From the NCBI RefSeq assembly GCF_019710745.1, contig NZ_JAHKJW010000002.1:236633-290470 (forward strand): 53,838 nt of DNA, read 5' to 3'. Origin of the DNA: Streptomyces beigongshangae (GTDB lineage: Bacteria; Actinomycetota; Actinomycetes; Streptomycetales; Streptomycetaceae). Below are positions 32,927-41,227 of the stretch, one piece after another (position 1 is the stretch's first letter; the number at the start of each line of letters is the position of its first letter). Below the pieces are notes generated by a model that worked only from the letters and a program-made list of their open reading frames with translations, had not been told where the DNA came from and searched no databases. Both the position numbers and the translations under genes were made by a program.

Positions 32927-34345
32927 TCAGGCGCCCAGGTGGTGGACCCGGACCATGTTGGTGGTGCCGGGGACGCCGGGGGGCGAGCCCGCCGTCATCA
33001 CGACGACGTCGCCCTCGCTGAAGCGGTTCAGCTTGCGCAGCTCGTTGTCGACCAGCTCGACCATCTCGTCGGTGCTGTGCACGAACGGCACGACGTAGGA
33101 CTCGACGCCCCAGCTCAGCGCGAGCTGGTTGCGGGTGGCCTCCTCAGTGGTGAAGGCCACGATCGGCTGCTCCGCGCGGTAGCGGGACAGCCGACGCGCG
33201 GTGTCGCCCGACTCGGTGAAGGCAACCAGGCCCTTGCCGCCCAGGAAGTCCGCGATCTCGCACGCGGCACGGGCCACCGAACCACCCTGCGTGCGCGGCT
33301 TCTTGCCCGGCACCAGCGGCTGCAGGCCCTTGGAGAGGAGCTCCTGCTCCGCCGCGACGACGATCTTCGACATCGTCTTCACGGTCTCGATCGGGTACGC
33401 GCCCACGCTCGACTCGGCGGACAGCATGACCGCGTCCGCCCCGTCCAGGATCGCGTTGGCCACGTCGGACGCCTCGGCGCGCGTGGGGCGGGAGTTGGTG
33501 ATCATCGACTCCATCATCTGGGTCGCGACGATCACCGGCTTGGCGTTGCGCCGGCACAGCTCCACCAGGCGCTTCTGCACCATCGGGACCCGCTCCAGGG
33601 GATACTCGACGGCCAGGTCGCCACGAGCCACCATGACACCGTCGAAGGCCGCCACGACGGCCTCCATGTTCTCCACCGCCTGCGGCTTCTCCACCTTGGC
33701 GATGACGGGGACCCGGCGGCCCTCCTCATCCATGATCTTGTGCACGTCGTTCACGTCGTGGGCGTCGCGCACGAAGGAGAGCGCGACCAGGTCGCAGCCC
33801 ATCCGCAGGGCGAAGCGCAGGTCGTCGACGTCCTTCTCGGACAACGCGGGCACGTTCACGGCCGCGCCGGGCAGGTTGATGCCCTTGTGGTCCGAGATGA
33901 CACCGCCCTCGATGACGATCGTCCTGACGTTCGGGCCCTCGACCTGGACGACCCGCAGCTCGACGTTGCCGTCGTTGATCAGGACCTGGTCCCCCTTGGA
34001 GACGTCGTTCGGCAGGCCCTTGTACGTGGTGCCGCAGATGGACTTGTCGCCCGGGACGTCCTCGGTGGTGATGGTGAACTCGTCACCGCGCTCCAGCTCC
34101 ACGGGGCCCTCGGCGAAGGTCTCCAGCCGGATCTTGGGGCCCTGGAGGTCGGCGAGGACGCCGATGGCGCGGCCCGTCTCCTGGGCGGCGGCCCGGACCC
34201 GGTCGTACCGGCCCTGGTGCTCGGTGTGCGAGCCGTGGCTGAAGTTGAAGCGAGCCACGTTCATGCCGGCCTCGATCAACGAGACGAGCTGCTCGTGCGA
34301 GTCGACGGCGGGGCCCAGTGTGCAGACGATTTTGGAACGGCGCAT
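32927..34345 (-). CDS. pyk: pyruvate kinase
   Basis: A 472-residue pyruvate kinase (converts phosphoenolpyruvate and ADP to pyruvate and ATP), SCO5423 type by position. Visible motifs are RRSKIVCTLGPA, ARFNFSHGSH, GPKIRLE, VIAKVEKPQAVEN with the catalytic Lys, MVARGDLAVE, and ATQMMESMI. In GPKIR the Lys takes the place of the Glu found in K+-dependent enzymes, so this should be K+-independent. The start at 34345 is an ATG. It is followed upstream by ackA and pta on the same strand, with 198 bp between, holding the pyk promoter and a CGGAATATTCCG palindrome. Streptomyces carry a second pyruvate kinase elsewhere. Confidence 0.96.
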   Translation of the reverse strand: MRRSKIVCTLGPAVDSHEQLVSLIEAGMNVARFNFSHGSHTEHQGRYDRVRAAAQETGRAIGVLADLQGPKIRLETFAEGPVELERGDEFTITTEDVPGDKSICGTTYKGLPNDVSKGDQVLINDGNVELRVVQVEGPNVRTIVIEGGVISDHKGINLPGAAVNVPALSEKDVDDLRFALRMGCDLVALSFVRDAHDVNDVHKIMDEEGRRVPVIAKVEKPQAVENMEAVVAAFDGVMVARGDLAVEYPLERVPMVQKRLVELCRRNAKPVIVATQMMESMITNSRPTRAEASDVANAILDGADAVMLSAESSVGAYPIETVKTMSKIVVAAEQELLSKGLQPLVPGKKPRTQGGSVARAACEIADFLGGKGLVAFTESGDTARRLSRYRAEQPIVAFTTEEATRNQLALSWGVESYVVPFVHSTDEMVELVDNELRKLNRFSEGDVVVMTAGSPPGVPGTTNMVRVHHLGA

Positions 34346-34543
34346 GGGGACGATCCTATCGGTTTGTTTCGCTTCGGAATATTCCGGCTGGCGGAAGATA
34401 CAAATGGGCGGGCACGCGCTCAGGCGTGGCCCCGAGCGGACTTTTCCTCGACGTTCTTACAGCTGCTTTTCTCGCTTTTTCTCGCTTTTCCTTGCTTTGT
34501 CACTGCTTCTCGGCTGATCCCCGTGAGGCTCGGCGGCGCCCTC
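34346..34543. promoter_or_regulatory. pyk promoter region with palindrome and pyrimidine-rich repeats
   Basis: A 12-bp palindrome CGGAATATTCCG lies at 34375-34386, 30 bases before the pyk ATG. Further on, 34453-34508 is a T/C-rich run with repeated CTTTTTCTCG/CTTTTCCTTG units, unusually AT-rich for this chromosome; it lies just past the ackA stop codon. No gene is seen. Confidence 0.55.
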
Positions 34544-35812
34544 TCAGGCGGCGCCCTCGCCGTCGTCCTGTCCGGCGCGTTCCGCGGCGTCCCCGCCCAC
34601 GAGGGCGTACGTCTGGTTCGCGATCTCCAGTTCCTCGTCGGTCGGGACGACGGCCACCGCGACCCGCGCGCCCTCGGGCGAGATCAGCCGCGGCCCGGCG
34701 GACCGTGCGGCGTTCAGGCCGGGGTCGACGGCCAGACCCAGTGCCTCCAGGCCCGCGATCGCGGACTCGCGCACCGGGGCGGCGTTCTCCCCGACCCCGG
34801 CCGTGAAGACCACCGCGTCGACCGTGCCCAGGACCGCGTAGTAGGCGCCGATGTATTTCCTCAGCCGGTGTATGTAGATGTCGAAGGCGAGCTTCGCCCG
34901 CGCGGCGTCCTCGTCGCCCTCGACGCCCTCGTCGATGCGCCGGCGGATCTCCCGCATGTCGTTGTCGCCGCACAGGCCGACCAGGCCGCTCTTCTTGTTG
35001 AGCAGAGTGTCGATCTCGTCCGTGGACATCCCGCCAACGCGCGTCAAATGGAAGATGACCGCGGGATCCACGTCTCCGGAGCGCGTACCCATCACGAGTC
35101 CTTCCAGGGGCGTCAGGCCCATGGAGGTGTCCACGCACCGGCCTCCCCGTACCGCCGAGGCCGAGGCGCCGTTGCCCAGGTGCAGCACGATGACGTTGAC
35201 GTCCTGCGGCGCCCGGCCGAGGAGGCGGGCGGTCTCGCGGGACACGTACGCGTGCGAGGTGCCGTGGAAGCCGTACCGGCGGATCCGGTGCCGGTCGGCG
35301 GTCTCCACGTCGATGGCGTAGCGGGCGGCGGCCTCCGGCATCGTCGTGTGGAAGGCGGTGTCGAAGACGGCGACCTGGGGGAGGTCCGGGCGCAGTGCCC
35401 GGGCGGTACGGATGCCGGTGAGATTGGCCGGGTTGTGCAGCGGTGCCACCGGGATGAGGCGCTCGATCTCGGCGAGGACCGCGTCGTCCACGACGGTCGG
35501 CTCCGTGAACCGCTTCCCGCCGTGCACGACCCGGTGGCCGATCGCGGCCAGCTCGGGGGAGTCCAGGCCGAGCCCGTCCCGGGACAGCTCCCGCGCGACG
35601 GCCTTCAGCGCGGCGTCGTGGTCGGCGATCGGCCCGGTCGTCTCGCGGGACTCCCCGCCCGCGGCCAGCGGGGAGTGCTTCAGCCGGGAGGTCTCCTCGC
35701 CGATGCGCTCGACGAGGCCCGCGGCCAGCCGGCTGCCGTCGCGCATGTCGAGCAGTTGGTACTTCACCGACGAGGAGCCGGAGTTGAGGACGAGGACACG
35801 AGAAGCAGTCAC
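34544..35812 (-). CDS. ackA: acetate kinase
   Basis: A 422-residue acetate kinase that converts acetyl phosphate and ADP to acetate and ATP. Motifs: VLVLNSGSSSVKYQL (phosphate-binding), HRVVHGG, VAVFDTAFHTTMPEAA, FHGTSHAYVS, VIVLHLGNGASASAV and the C-terminal IGDAA-equivalent region. The GTG at 35812 overlaps the pta stop (GTGA); a longer in-frame extension upstream lies inside pta and is not used. The ATG-less start and overlap mean strong coupling to pta, the usual ackA-pta operon. Lengths are normal. Confidence 0.95.
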   Translation of the reverse strand: MTASRVLVLNSGSSSVKYQLLDMRDGSRLAAGLVERIGEETSRLKHSPLAAGGESRETTGPIADHDAALKAVARELSRDGLGLDSPELAAIGHRVVHGGKRFTEPTVVDDAVLAEIERLIPVAPLHNPANLTGIRTARALRPDLPQVAVFDTAFHTTMPEAAARYAIDVETADRHRIRRYGFHGTSHAYVSRETARLLGRAPQDVNVIVLHLGNGASASAVRGGRCVDTSMGLTPLEGLVMGTRSGDVDPAVIFHLTRVGGMSTDEIDTLLNKKSGLVGLCGDNDMREIRRRIDEGVEGDEDAARAKLAFDIYIHRLRKYIGAYYAVLGTVDAVVFTAGVGENAAPVRESAIAGLEALGLAVDPGLNAARSAGPRLISPEGARVAVAVVPTDEELEIANQTYALVGGDAAERAGQDDGEGAA

Positions 35813-37983
35813 GTGGTGGGAACCTTCGGGTTCGAGGTCGAGGTCGGGGAGGGAGCCTGGTGCGCGGTCCCGGCGGCCGGGTCCGCCGGGACCGGGGCCC
35901 GGGCCGCCTGGGCCCGAGCCGCCTGGGCCTGGATCGCGGTGATGGCCACGGTGTTCACGATGTCCCCGACGAGCGCGCCGCGGGACAGGTCGTTGACCGG
36001 CTTGCGCAGCCCCTGGAGCACCGGTCCGACCGCGATCGCGCCGGCCGAGCGCTGCACGGCCTTGTACGTGTTGTTGCCGGTGTTGAGGTCCGGGAAGATC
36101 AGCACGGACGCCTGCCCGGCGACCTCCGACCCCGGCAGCTTGGTCGCCGCGACGGACGGCTCGACGGCCGCGTCGTACTGGATCGGCCCCTCGATCCGCA
36201 GGTCGCCGCGGAGCGAGCGGACCAGCTCGGTGGCCGTGCGCACCTTGTCCACGTCCGCGCCCGAGCCGGAGGTGCCCGTCGAGTACGAGAGCATCGCGAT
36301 GCGCGGCTCGACCCCGAACTGCCGGGCGGTGGCGGCCGACTGGATGGCGATGTCGGCCAGCTGCTCCGCGTTCGGGTCCGGGTTCACCGCGCAGTCGCCG
36401 TACACGAGGACCTTGTCGGCGAGGCACATGAAGAAGACCGAGGAGACGATCGACGCCTCCGGCTTCGTCTTGATGATCTCGAAGGCGGGGCGGATGGTGG
36501 CCGCGGTGGAGTGCACCGAACCCGACACCATGCCGTCGGCCAGGCCCTCCTGGACCATCAGCGTGCCGAAGTAGTTCACGTCCGCGACGACGTCGTACGC
36601 GAGCTCGACGGACACGCCCCGGTGGGCCCGCAGTTCGGCGTAGCGCTCGGCGAACCGGTGGCGCAGTTCCGAGGTCTGCGGGTCGATCAGCTGCGCGGCG
36701 CCGAGGTCGATGCCGAGGTCGGCGGCCTTCCTGCGGATCTGGTCGACATCGCCCAGCAGGGTGAGGTCGCAGACACCGCGGCGCAGCAGCACCTCGGCGG
36801 CGTGCAGGACCCGCTCCTCGGTGCCTTCGGGCAGCACGACGCGCCGCTTGTCGGCGCGGGCCCGCTCCAGGAGCTTGTGCTCGAACATCATCGGCGTGAC
36901 GCGGTCACTGCTGGGCGCCGAGACGCGCTTCAGCAGGTCGCCGGTGTCCACGTACCGCTCGAAGAGGCCGAGGGCCGTCTCCGCCTTGCGGGGCGTGGCC
37001 GCGTTCAGCTTGCCCTCCATGGCGAAGAGTTCGGACGCCGTGAGGAAGGAGCCGGTCTCCACCGCGATCACCGGGGTGCCGGGGGCGAGCCGGGCGGCCA
37101 GGGTCAGGACGAGGTCGCTGGGGCGCTCGTCCAGGGTGAGCAGCACGCCCGCGATGGGCGGGGTGCCGGCGCTGTGCGCGGCGAGGGCGCCCACCACGAG
37201 GTCGGCGCGGTCGCCGGGGGTGACGACCATGCAGCCCGGGGTCAGCGCGCCCAGGAAGTTCGGCAGCATGGCGCCGCCGAAGACGAAGTCCATCGCGTCG
37301 CGCGCGAGCCCCGAGTCGTCGCCGAGCAGTACCTTGCCGCCGAGGGCGTGGGTGATCTGGGCGACCGTCGGCGCGGAGAGCGCGGGTTCGTCCGGCAGTA
37401 CGTGGCAGGGCACCGGCAGGCGGTTGTCGAGCAGCCCGTGGATCTTTGGGCGGTCGGCCGGGGCGACCCGGTTCACCACCATCGCCAGCACGTCGCAGCC
37501 GAGTCCGTCGTAGGCGCGGAACGCGTTGCGGGTCTCCGCGAGCACCGACTCCACGGTCTGTCCCCGGCCGCCCACGACCGGGATCACGGACGCGCCGAAC
37601 TCGTTCGCCAGGCGGGCGTTGAGCGCCAGCTCGTCCGGGAACTGGGTGTCCGCGTAGTCCGTACCCAGGACGAGGACCACGTCGTAGTCGCGGGCCACCC
37701 GCAGGAAGCGGTCGACGAGCTGCGAGACCAGTTCGTCGGTGCCCCGCTCGGCCTGGAGCGCGGACGCCTCGTGGTAGTCCATCCCGTAGACCGTCGCCGG
37801 GTCCTGCGCCAGGCGGTAGCGGGCGCGCAGCAGCTCGAAGAGCCGGTCGGGGCCGTCGTGGACGAGGGGCCGGAACACCCCCACCCGGTCGACCTGCCGC
37901 GTCAGGAGCTCCATGACTCCCAGCTCGATGACCTGGCGGCCGTCACCCCGGTCGATCCCGGTCACGTATACGCTGCGCGTCAC
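35809..37983 (-). CDS. pta: phosphate acetyltransferase (long form)
   Basis: A 724-residue phosphotransacetylase of the long type: an N-terminal P-loop-like AAA_26 domain (VTRSVYVTGIDRGDGRQVIELG), a central DRTGG domain, and a C-terminal PTA_PTB catalytic domain (from about residue 385; RARADKRRVVLPEGTEERVLHAAEVLLRRGV, and SYSTGTSGSGADVDKVRTAT). It makes acetyl phosphate from acetyl-CoA and sends it to AckA. The GTG at 37983 has a GGAG site seven bases upstream; an ATG at 38013 is an alternative. First gene of the pta-ackA unit and divergent from pfkA. Two copies of GTCCGACATCCGTGC lie just before the start. Confidence 0.94.
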   Translation of the reverse strand: MTRSVYVTGIDRGDGRQVIELGVMELLTRQVDRVGVFRPLVHDGPDRLFELLRARYRLAQDPATVYGMDYHEASALQAERGTDELVSQLVDRFLRVARDYDVVLVLGTDYADTQFPDELALNARLANEFGASVIPVVGGRGQTVESVLAETRNAFRAYDGLGCDVLAMVVNRVAPADRPKIHGLLDNRLPVPCHVLPDEPALSAPTVAQITHALGGKVLLGDDSGLARDAMDFVFGGAMLPNFLGALTPGCMVVTPGDRADLVVGALAAHSAGTPPIAGVLLTLDERPSDLVLTLAARLAPGTPVIAVETGSFLTASELFAMEGKLNAATPRKAETALGLFERYVDTGDLLKRVSAPSSDRVTPMMFEHKLLERARADKRRVVLPEGTEERVLHAAEVLLRRGVCDLTLLGDVDQIRRKAADLGIDLGAAQLIDPQTSELRHRFAERYAELRAHRGVSVELAYDVVADVNYFGTLMVQEGLADGMVSGSVHSTAATIRPAFEIIKTKPEASIVSSVFFMCLADKVLVYGDCAVNPDPNAEQLADIAIQSAATARQFGVEPRIAMLSYSTGTSGSGADVDKVRTATELVRSLRGDLRIEGPIQYDAAVEPSVAATKLPGSEVAGQASVLIFPDLNTGNNTYKAVQRSAGAIAVGPVLQGLRKPVNDLSRGALVGDIVNTVAITAIQAQAARAQAARAPVPADPAAGTAHQAPSPTSTSNPKVPTT

Positions 37984-38301
37984 GCGTGCTCTCCGTTCCG
38001 TTCCGTCCGACATCCGTGCATCAGTCCGACATCCGTGCGGGCGCGGCCGACGGGGTCGGCTGCGCCCTCTTGACAATACCCGCGCGCATGGATAAGGCGC
38101 CCGTCAGGTCGGGGTGGCCGGGGTCACCGGTGAGGGGGAAGGGGGCTCCCGGGGGCGCGTCGGCGGTCGGAGGGGGCGTGCCGGGGGCGCCACGGGTCAA
38201 CGAGGGCACGGACAGCGGCCCCGTGCCGCCCGTGAAACAATCGCACTGCTCTCAGGCATCACAGGAGACACAGCCCAACAGCGAGCAGGAGACACAGCAC
38301 G
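37984..38301. promoter_or_regulatory. pta/pfkA divergent region with two sets of direct repeats
   Basis: The 15-base repeat GTCCGACATCCGTGC occurs at 38005-38019 and 38024-38038 (19-base period) near the pta start. The 13-base repeat CAGGAGACACAGC occurs at 38262-38274 and 38286-38298 (24-base period) before pfkA, so that the pfkA ribosome site appears duplicated. No gene is seen in the 318 bases. Confidence 0.65.
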
Positions 38302-39327
38302 ATGCGTATCGGAGTTCTCACCGCAGGCGGCGACTGTCCGGGACTGAACGCCGTCATCCGTTCGGTCGTGCACCGGGCCGTCACCAACTACGACGCCGAG
38401 GTCATCGGCTTCGAGGACGGTTACGCGGGCCTGCTCGAAGGCCGCTACCGCTCGCTCGACCTGGACGCCGTCAGCGGCATCCTGGCCCGGGGCGGCACCA
38501 TCCTCGGCTCCTCCCGTCTCCAGCGCGACCGCCTGCGCGAAGCCTGTGAGAACGTGCAGGACACCGCGCGCGAGTTCGGCATCGACGTACTGATCCCGAT
38601 CGGCGGCGAGGGCACCCTCACGGCGGCGCGGATGCTCTCCGACGCGGGCCTGCCGGTGGTCGGCGTCCCGAAGACCATCGACAACGACATCTCCTCGACG
38701 GACCGCACGTTCGGGTTCGACACCGCCGTCGGGGTCGCCACCGAGGCGATGGACCGCCTGAAGACGACCGCCGAGTCGCACCAGCGGGTGATGGTCGTCG
38801 AGGTCATGGGCCGCCACGCCGGCTGGATCGCCCTGGAGTCCGGCATGGCCGCCGGCGCCCACGGCATCTGCCTGCCCGAGCGGCCCTTCGACCCGGCCGA
38901 CCTGGTCAAGATGGTCGAGGAGCGCTTCTCGCGCGGCAAGAGGTTCGCGGTCGTCTGCGTGGCCGAGGGCGCGCACCCCGTCGAGGGCAGCATGGACTAC
39001 GGCCACGGAGCCATCGACCAGTTCGGCCACGAGCGCTTCCAGGGCATCGGCACGGCGCTGGCGTTCGAACTGGAGCGGCGCCTCGGCAAGGAGGCCAAGC
39101 CGGTCATCCTCGGCCACATCCAGCGGGGCGGCACGCCGACCGCGTACGACAGGGTGCTCGCGACGCGCTTCGGCTGGCACGCGGTGGAGGCCGCGCACCG
39201 GGGCGAGTTCGGCCGGATGACGGCGCTGCGCGGCACGGACGTGGTGATGGTGCCGCTGGCCGAGGCGGTCACCGAACTGAAGACGGTGCCCAAGGACCGG
39301 ATGGACGAGGCCGAGTCGGTCTTCTAG
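38302..39327 (+). CDS. pfkA: ATP-dependent 6-phosphofructokinase
   Basis: A 341-residue phosphofructokinase (SCO5426 type; fructose 6-phosphate to fructose 1,6-bisphosphate). Motifs: GVLTAGGDCPGLNAVIRS, the nucleotide site GGEGTL with G104, PKTIDNDI with K124 and the catalytic Asp, GRHAGWIA and QRGGTPTA. G104 with K124 is the pattern of the actinobacterial mixed-lineage group, consistent with ATP use although Lys124 is typical of PPi enzymes. In S. coelicolor this enzyme is PEP-inhibited, and its loss raises antibiotic output. The ATG at 38302 follows AGGAG. It ends before a 14-bp hairpin. Confidence 0.95.
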   Translation: MRIGVLTAGGDCPGLNAVIRSVVHRAVTNYDAEVIGFEDGYAGLLEGRYRSLDLDAVSGILARGGTILGSSRLQRDRLREACENVQDTAREFGIDVLIPIGGEGTLTAARMLSDAGLPVVGVPKTIDNDISSTDRTFGFDTAVGVATEAMDRLKTTAESHQRVMVVEVMGRHAGWIALESGMAAGAHGICLPERPFDPADLVKMVEERFSRGKRFAVVCVAEGAHPVEGSMDYGHGAIDQFGHERFQGIGTALAFELERRLGKEAKPVILGHIQRGGTPTAYDRVLATRFGWHAVEAAHRGEFGRMTALRGTDVVMVPLAEAVTELKTVPKDRMDEAESVF

Positions 39328-39385
39328 GCCGGCTCCTCCAAGGGGTTCCGCGCCCGCCCGCCATGCCCGCCGGCCGGCCCCCGGA

Positions 39386-39426
39386 ACCGGCCCCGCACCG
39401 CCCGCTGCCGGTGGTGCGGGGCCGGT
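39386..39426. terminator. 14-bp convergent hairpin after pfkA
   Basis: The arms ACCGGCCCCGCACC (39386-39399) and GGTGCGGGGCCGGT (39413-39426) are perfect complements with a 13-base loop, between the convergent pfkA (ends 39327) and HTH regulator (ends 39441) genes. Confidence 0.85.
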
Positions 39427-39440
39427 CAGGTGTCCGGACG

Positions 39441-40151
39441 TCAGGCGTCGCCGCCGCCGTCGCGCCGGACCGCCGACCAGAAGCGGCCGACGATCCCGTC
39501 CAGGAAGTCCCGGCCCGCGTCGTCGGCCGGGCCGCCGGGCCGGCCGGGCGTCGCCGTCGGCCGGTCCTGGTACTCGGTGTGCAGCGCCCGCAGCGCGCGC
39601 CCCACGGCCCGCCGCTGCATCGGCAGCAGTTTGCCCACCGGGCGGACGTACGCCTGCCAGCGCGTCGTCACCGCGCCGCGCAGCAGCTCCGCCAGCTTCG
39701 GCTCACGCCCGGTGACCGTGACGAGGTCCGCCAGCGAGAGGTCGAGCACCTCGGCGAGCGCCGCCGACTGCCGGTCGCCGCCGCGCCATTCGTCCGCCTC
39801 CTCCATCCGTACGTACGCGAGGAGCTGGAGCCCCACGGCCCGCGCGACGTCCTCGACCGCCAGACCGCGGGCGACGCGGTGCTCACGCAAGGTCCGCGGC
39901 GCGCCGACGAGTTCGCCGGGCGAGCACCACAGCACGCCCGCCAGCGCGGTCAGTTCGCCGTTGCCGGGAGCGGCCAGGCCGCGCTCCCAGGCGACGACCA
40001 GGTCGGGTGTCACATGGGAGAGCCCGAACGAGGTCCGCATGCCGTGCGCGACGTGTTCGGGCCCCATGCCGAGGGCGGCGCGCAGCCTGCCGGCGGCCGT
40101 GGCGTCGAAGGGCGGGGTGGGTCGGGGGGTCGACTGTTGGTGCACACGCAC
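39441..40151 (-). CDS. XRE-type helix-turn-helix DNA-binding protein
   Basis: A 236-residue cytoplasmic protein with two helix-turn-helix-like modules: one around residues 22-70 (LRAALGMGPEHVAHGMRTSFGLSHVTPDLVVAWERGLAAPGNGELTALAGVL) and a second around 86-140 (TLREHRVARGLAVEDVARAVGLQLLAYVRMEEADEW). The C-terminal part (about 150-236) is not a known domain to me. It begins with GTG at 40151 (a second GTG is two codons on), and a CATAAATT -10-like element ends four bases before it, so the transcript may be leaderless. Probably the SCO5427-type regulator; targets unknown. Confidence 0.8.
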   Translation of the reverse strand: MRVHQQSTPRPTPPFDATAAGRLRAALGMGPEHVAHGMRTSFGLSHVTPDLVVAWERGLAAPGNGELTALAGVLWCSPGELVGAPRTLREHRVARGLAVEDVARAVGLQLLAYVRMEEADEWRGGDRQSAALAEVLDLSLADLVTVTGREPKLAELLRGAVTTRWQAYVRPVGKLLPMQRRAVGRALRALHTEYQDRPTATPGRPGGPADDAGRDFLDGIVGRFWSAVRRDGGGDA

Positions 40152-40777
40152 AATTTATGGGCGCGGGGCTGCGGTGACTACAGTCTGTCCGGCCAGGGAC
40201 ACGGATTGTGCGAAGCTACGGTTTCGGACAGGCGTCCGGAGAACCTGCGGATCGGCCGACGTGTCCGGGTGGCGCCGCGCGTATGCGACCGGCCGCCCGG
40301 CGTGCGGAGGCCGGAACGGTTCGGTGAGCGCCATAGGCTGCTTTTACGGGCGTATCCGGAGCCGCCCCGGTCGGCGGAGCGCCTGCCTCCGGCGGGAGCG
40401 ACGCGCGCCAGGGCCGACGGGCGTCGCCCCCGCGCGCACCGCCCGGCATGTGCGGCGGCTGCGTGAGGGCGACGGGACCCGCGGCGCAAACCGGTCGGTC
40501 CGGAGGTGCCCACGGTGGGCAAACCGACGCGCTTCATTGTTTTCCTCGTTTCCCGTGGTCCGATCCCGACGGCTTCCGTGGCGCGCGTGTGCCGTCGGCG
40601 GCCCCGGAGTGCCCACTCGCCCTCGTGGGTGACGTTTAAATCACTTGTTCCCTGTTTGTCCTCTTCCCTGGCGGCTCAGATTGTCCGGGGTGGTGCGCAT
40701 CCGCCGCACCCCTGAGGAAATCGCACCGAAGAGACCGAAGAGACCGAAGAGACCGAAGAGAACAAGGAGAACCCGTC
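40152..40777. other. 626-bp intergenic region without a clear gene
   Basis: Short open frames here lack homology or consistent codon bias, and I do not call a gene. The part 40530-40700 is relatively AT-rich (runs such as TTTAAAT near 40635) and probably holds the promoter of the secreted protein at 40778. Its leader ends in a 9-bp repeat array. Confidence 0.6.
40725..40760 (+). repeat. four tandem 9-bp repeats (ACCGAAGAG) in a leader
   Basis: ACCGAAGAG is repeated exactly four times from 40725 to 40760, immediately before the AAGGAG ribosome site of the peptidase-inhibitor-like gene. The array is purine-rich and could enhance ribosome loading or vary in copy number. Confidence 0.85.
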
Positions 40778-41161
40778 ATGCGTCGCATCCAGTCCGCGGT
40801 CCTCGCCGTAACCGCTCTCGCCGCAGCCGTCCTCACCGGGCCCGCCGCGACAGCGGCCCCCGCGGCATCCGGCAACCGGGCGGCCTACAACAACTGCCCC
40901 TCGGGATACTTCTGCATCTACAGCGACTGGAACGGCGGGGGAACCCGCTGCCAGTGGTCGCAGGCGAACAAGGCGAACACCGCCGACGACTGCTCCTTCA
41001 TCCAGCGGGGGCAGAACGTGCGCTCGGTCTGGAACAAGACGGGGCACCGCGTGCAGTACTACACGCAGACCAACTACAACTCGCGCGTGGGGTCCACCCC
41101 CGCGGGCAACGGCGGCAACCTGCAGGGCAACTACCAGATCCGTTCCTTCCGGCCGCAGTAG
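40778..41161 (+). CDS. secreted peptidase inhibitor family I36-like protein
   Basis: A 127-residue secreted protein. The signal peptide (about 1-28) ends around TAAPAAS. The mature part has the beta/gamma-crystallin-like I36 pattern NNCPSGYFCIYSDWNGGGTRCQW and conserved cysteines at roughly 40, 46, 58 and 71 likely forming two disulphides. I36 members include the S. nigrescens metalloproteinase inhibitor SMPI, but many are uncharacterised. The ATG at 40778 follows AAGGAGAACCCGTC. It is expected to be released into the medium or cell wall, where it could restrain endogenous proteases (inference). Confidence 0.85.
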   Translation: MRRIQSAVLAVTALAAAVLTGPAATAAPAASGNRAAYNNCPSGYFCIYSDWNGGGTRCQWSQANKANTADDCSFIQRGQNVRSVWNKTGHRVQYYTQTNYNSRVGSTPAGNGGNLQGNYQIRSFRPQ

Positions 41162-41170
41162 ACGCGAGAT

Positions 41171-41208
41171 CCGCCCCGCGGTACCTCGGGGGAGGTGCGG
41201 CGGGGCGG
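41171..41208. terminator. convergent hairpin between I36 protein and ABC operon
   Basis: The arms CCGCCCCGC (41171-41179) and GCGGGGCGG (41200-41208) pair perfectly, with an inner ACCTC/GAGGT stem. It lies 9 bases past the stop of the I36 gene and 20 bases before the stop of the permease. Confidence 0.8.
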
Positions 41209-41227
41209 GACCGACGGCGCGAAGCGC

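Noticed and set aside
32891..36574. 1,200-codon plus-strand open frame across pyk, ackA and pta
   Set aside because: The minus-strand frames give three complete, well-known enzymes with all motifs. The plus frame is a high-GC shadow.
40725..40760. A CRISPR-like array in the short repeats (also at 9153 and 45389)
   Set aside because: The repeats are 6-20 bases, directly adjacent without spacers, and no cas genes are near.
40152..40777. Several short open frames in the gap before the I36 gene
   Set aside because: They lack plausible ribosome sites, domain content and consistent third-position GC. I treat the stretch as regulatory/intergenic.
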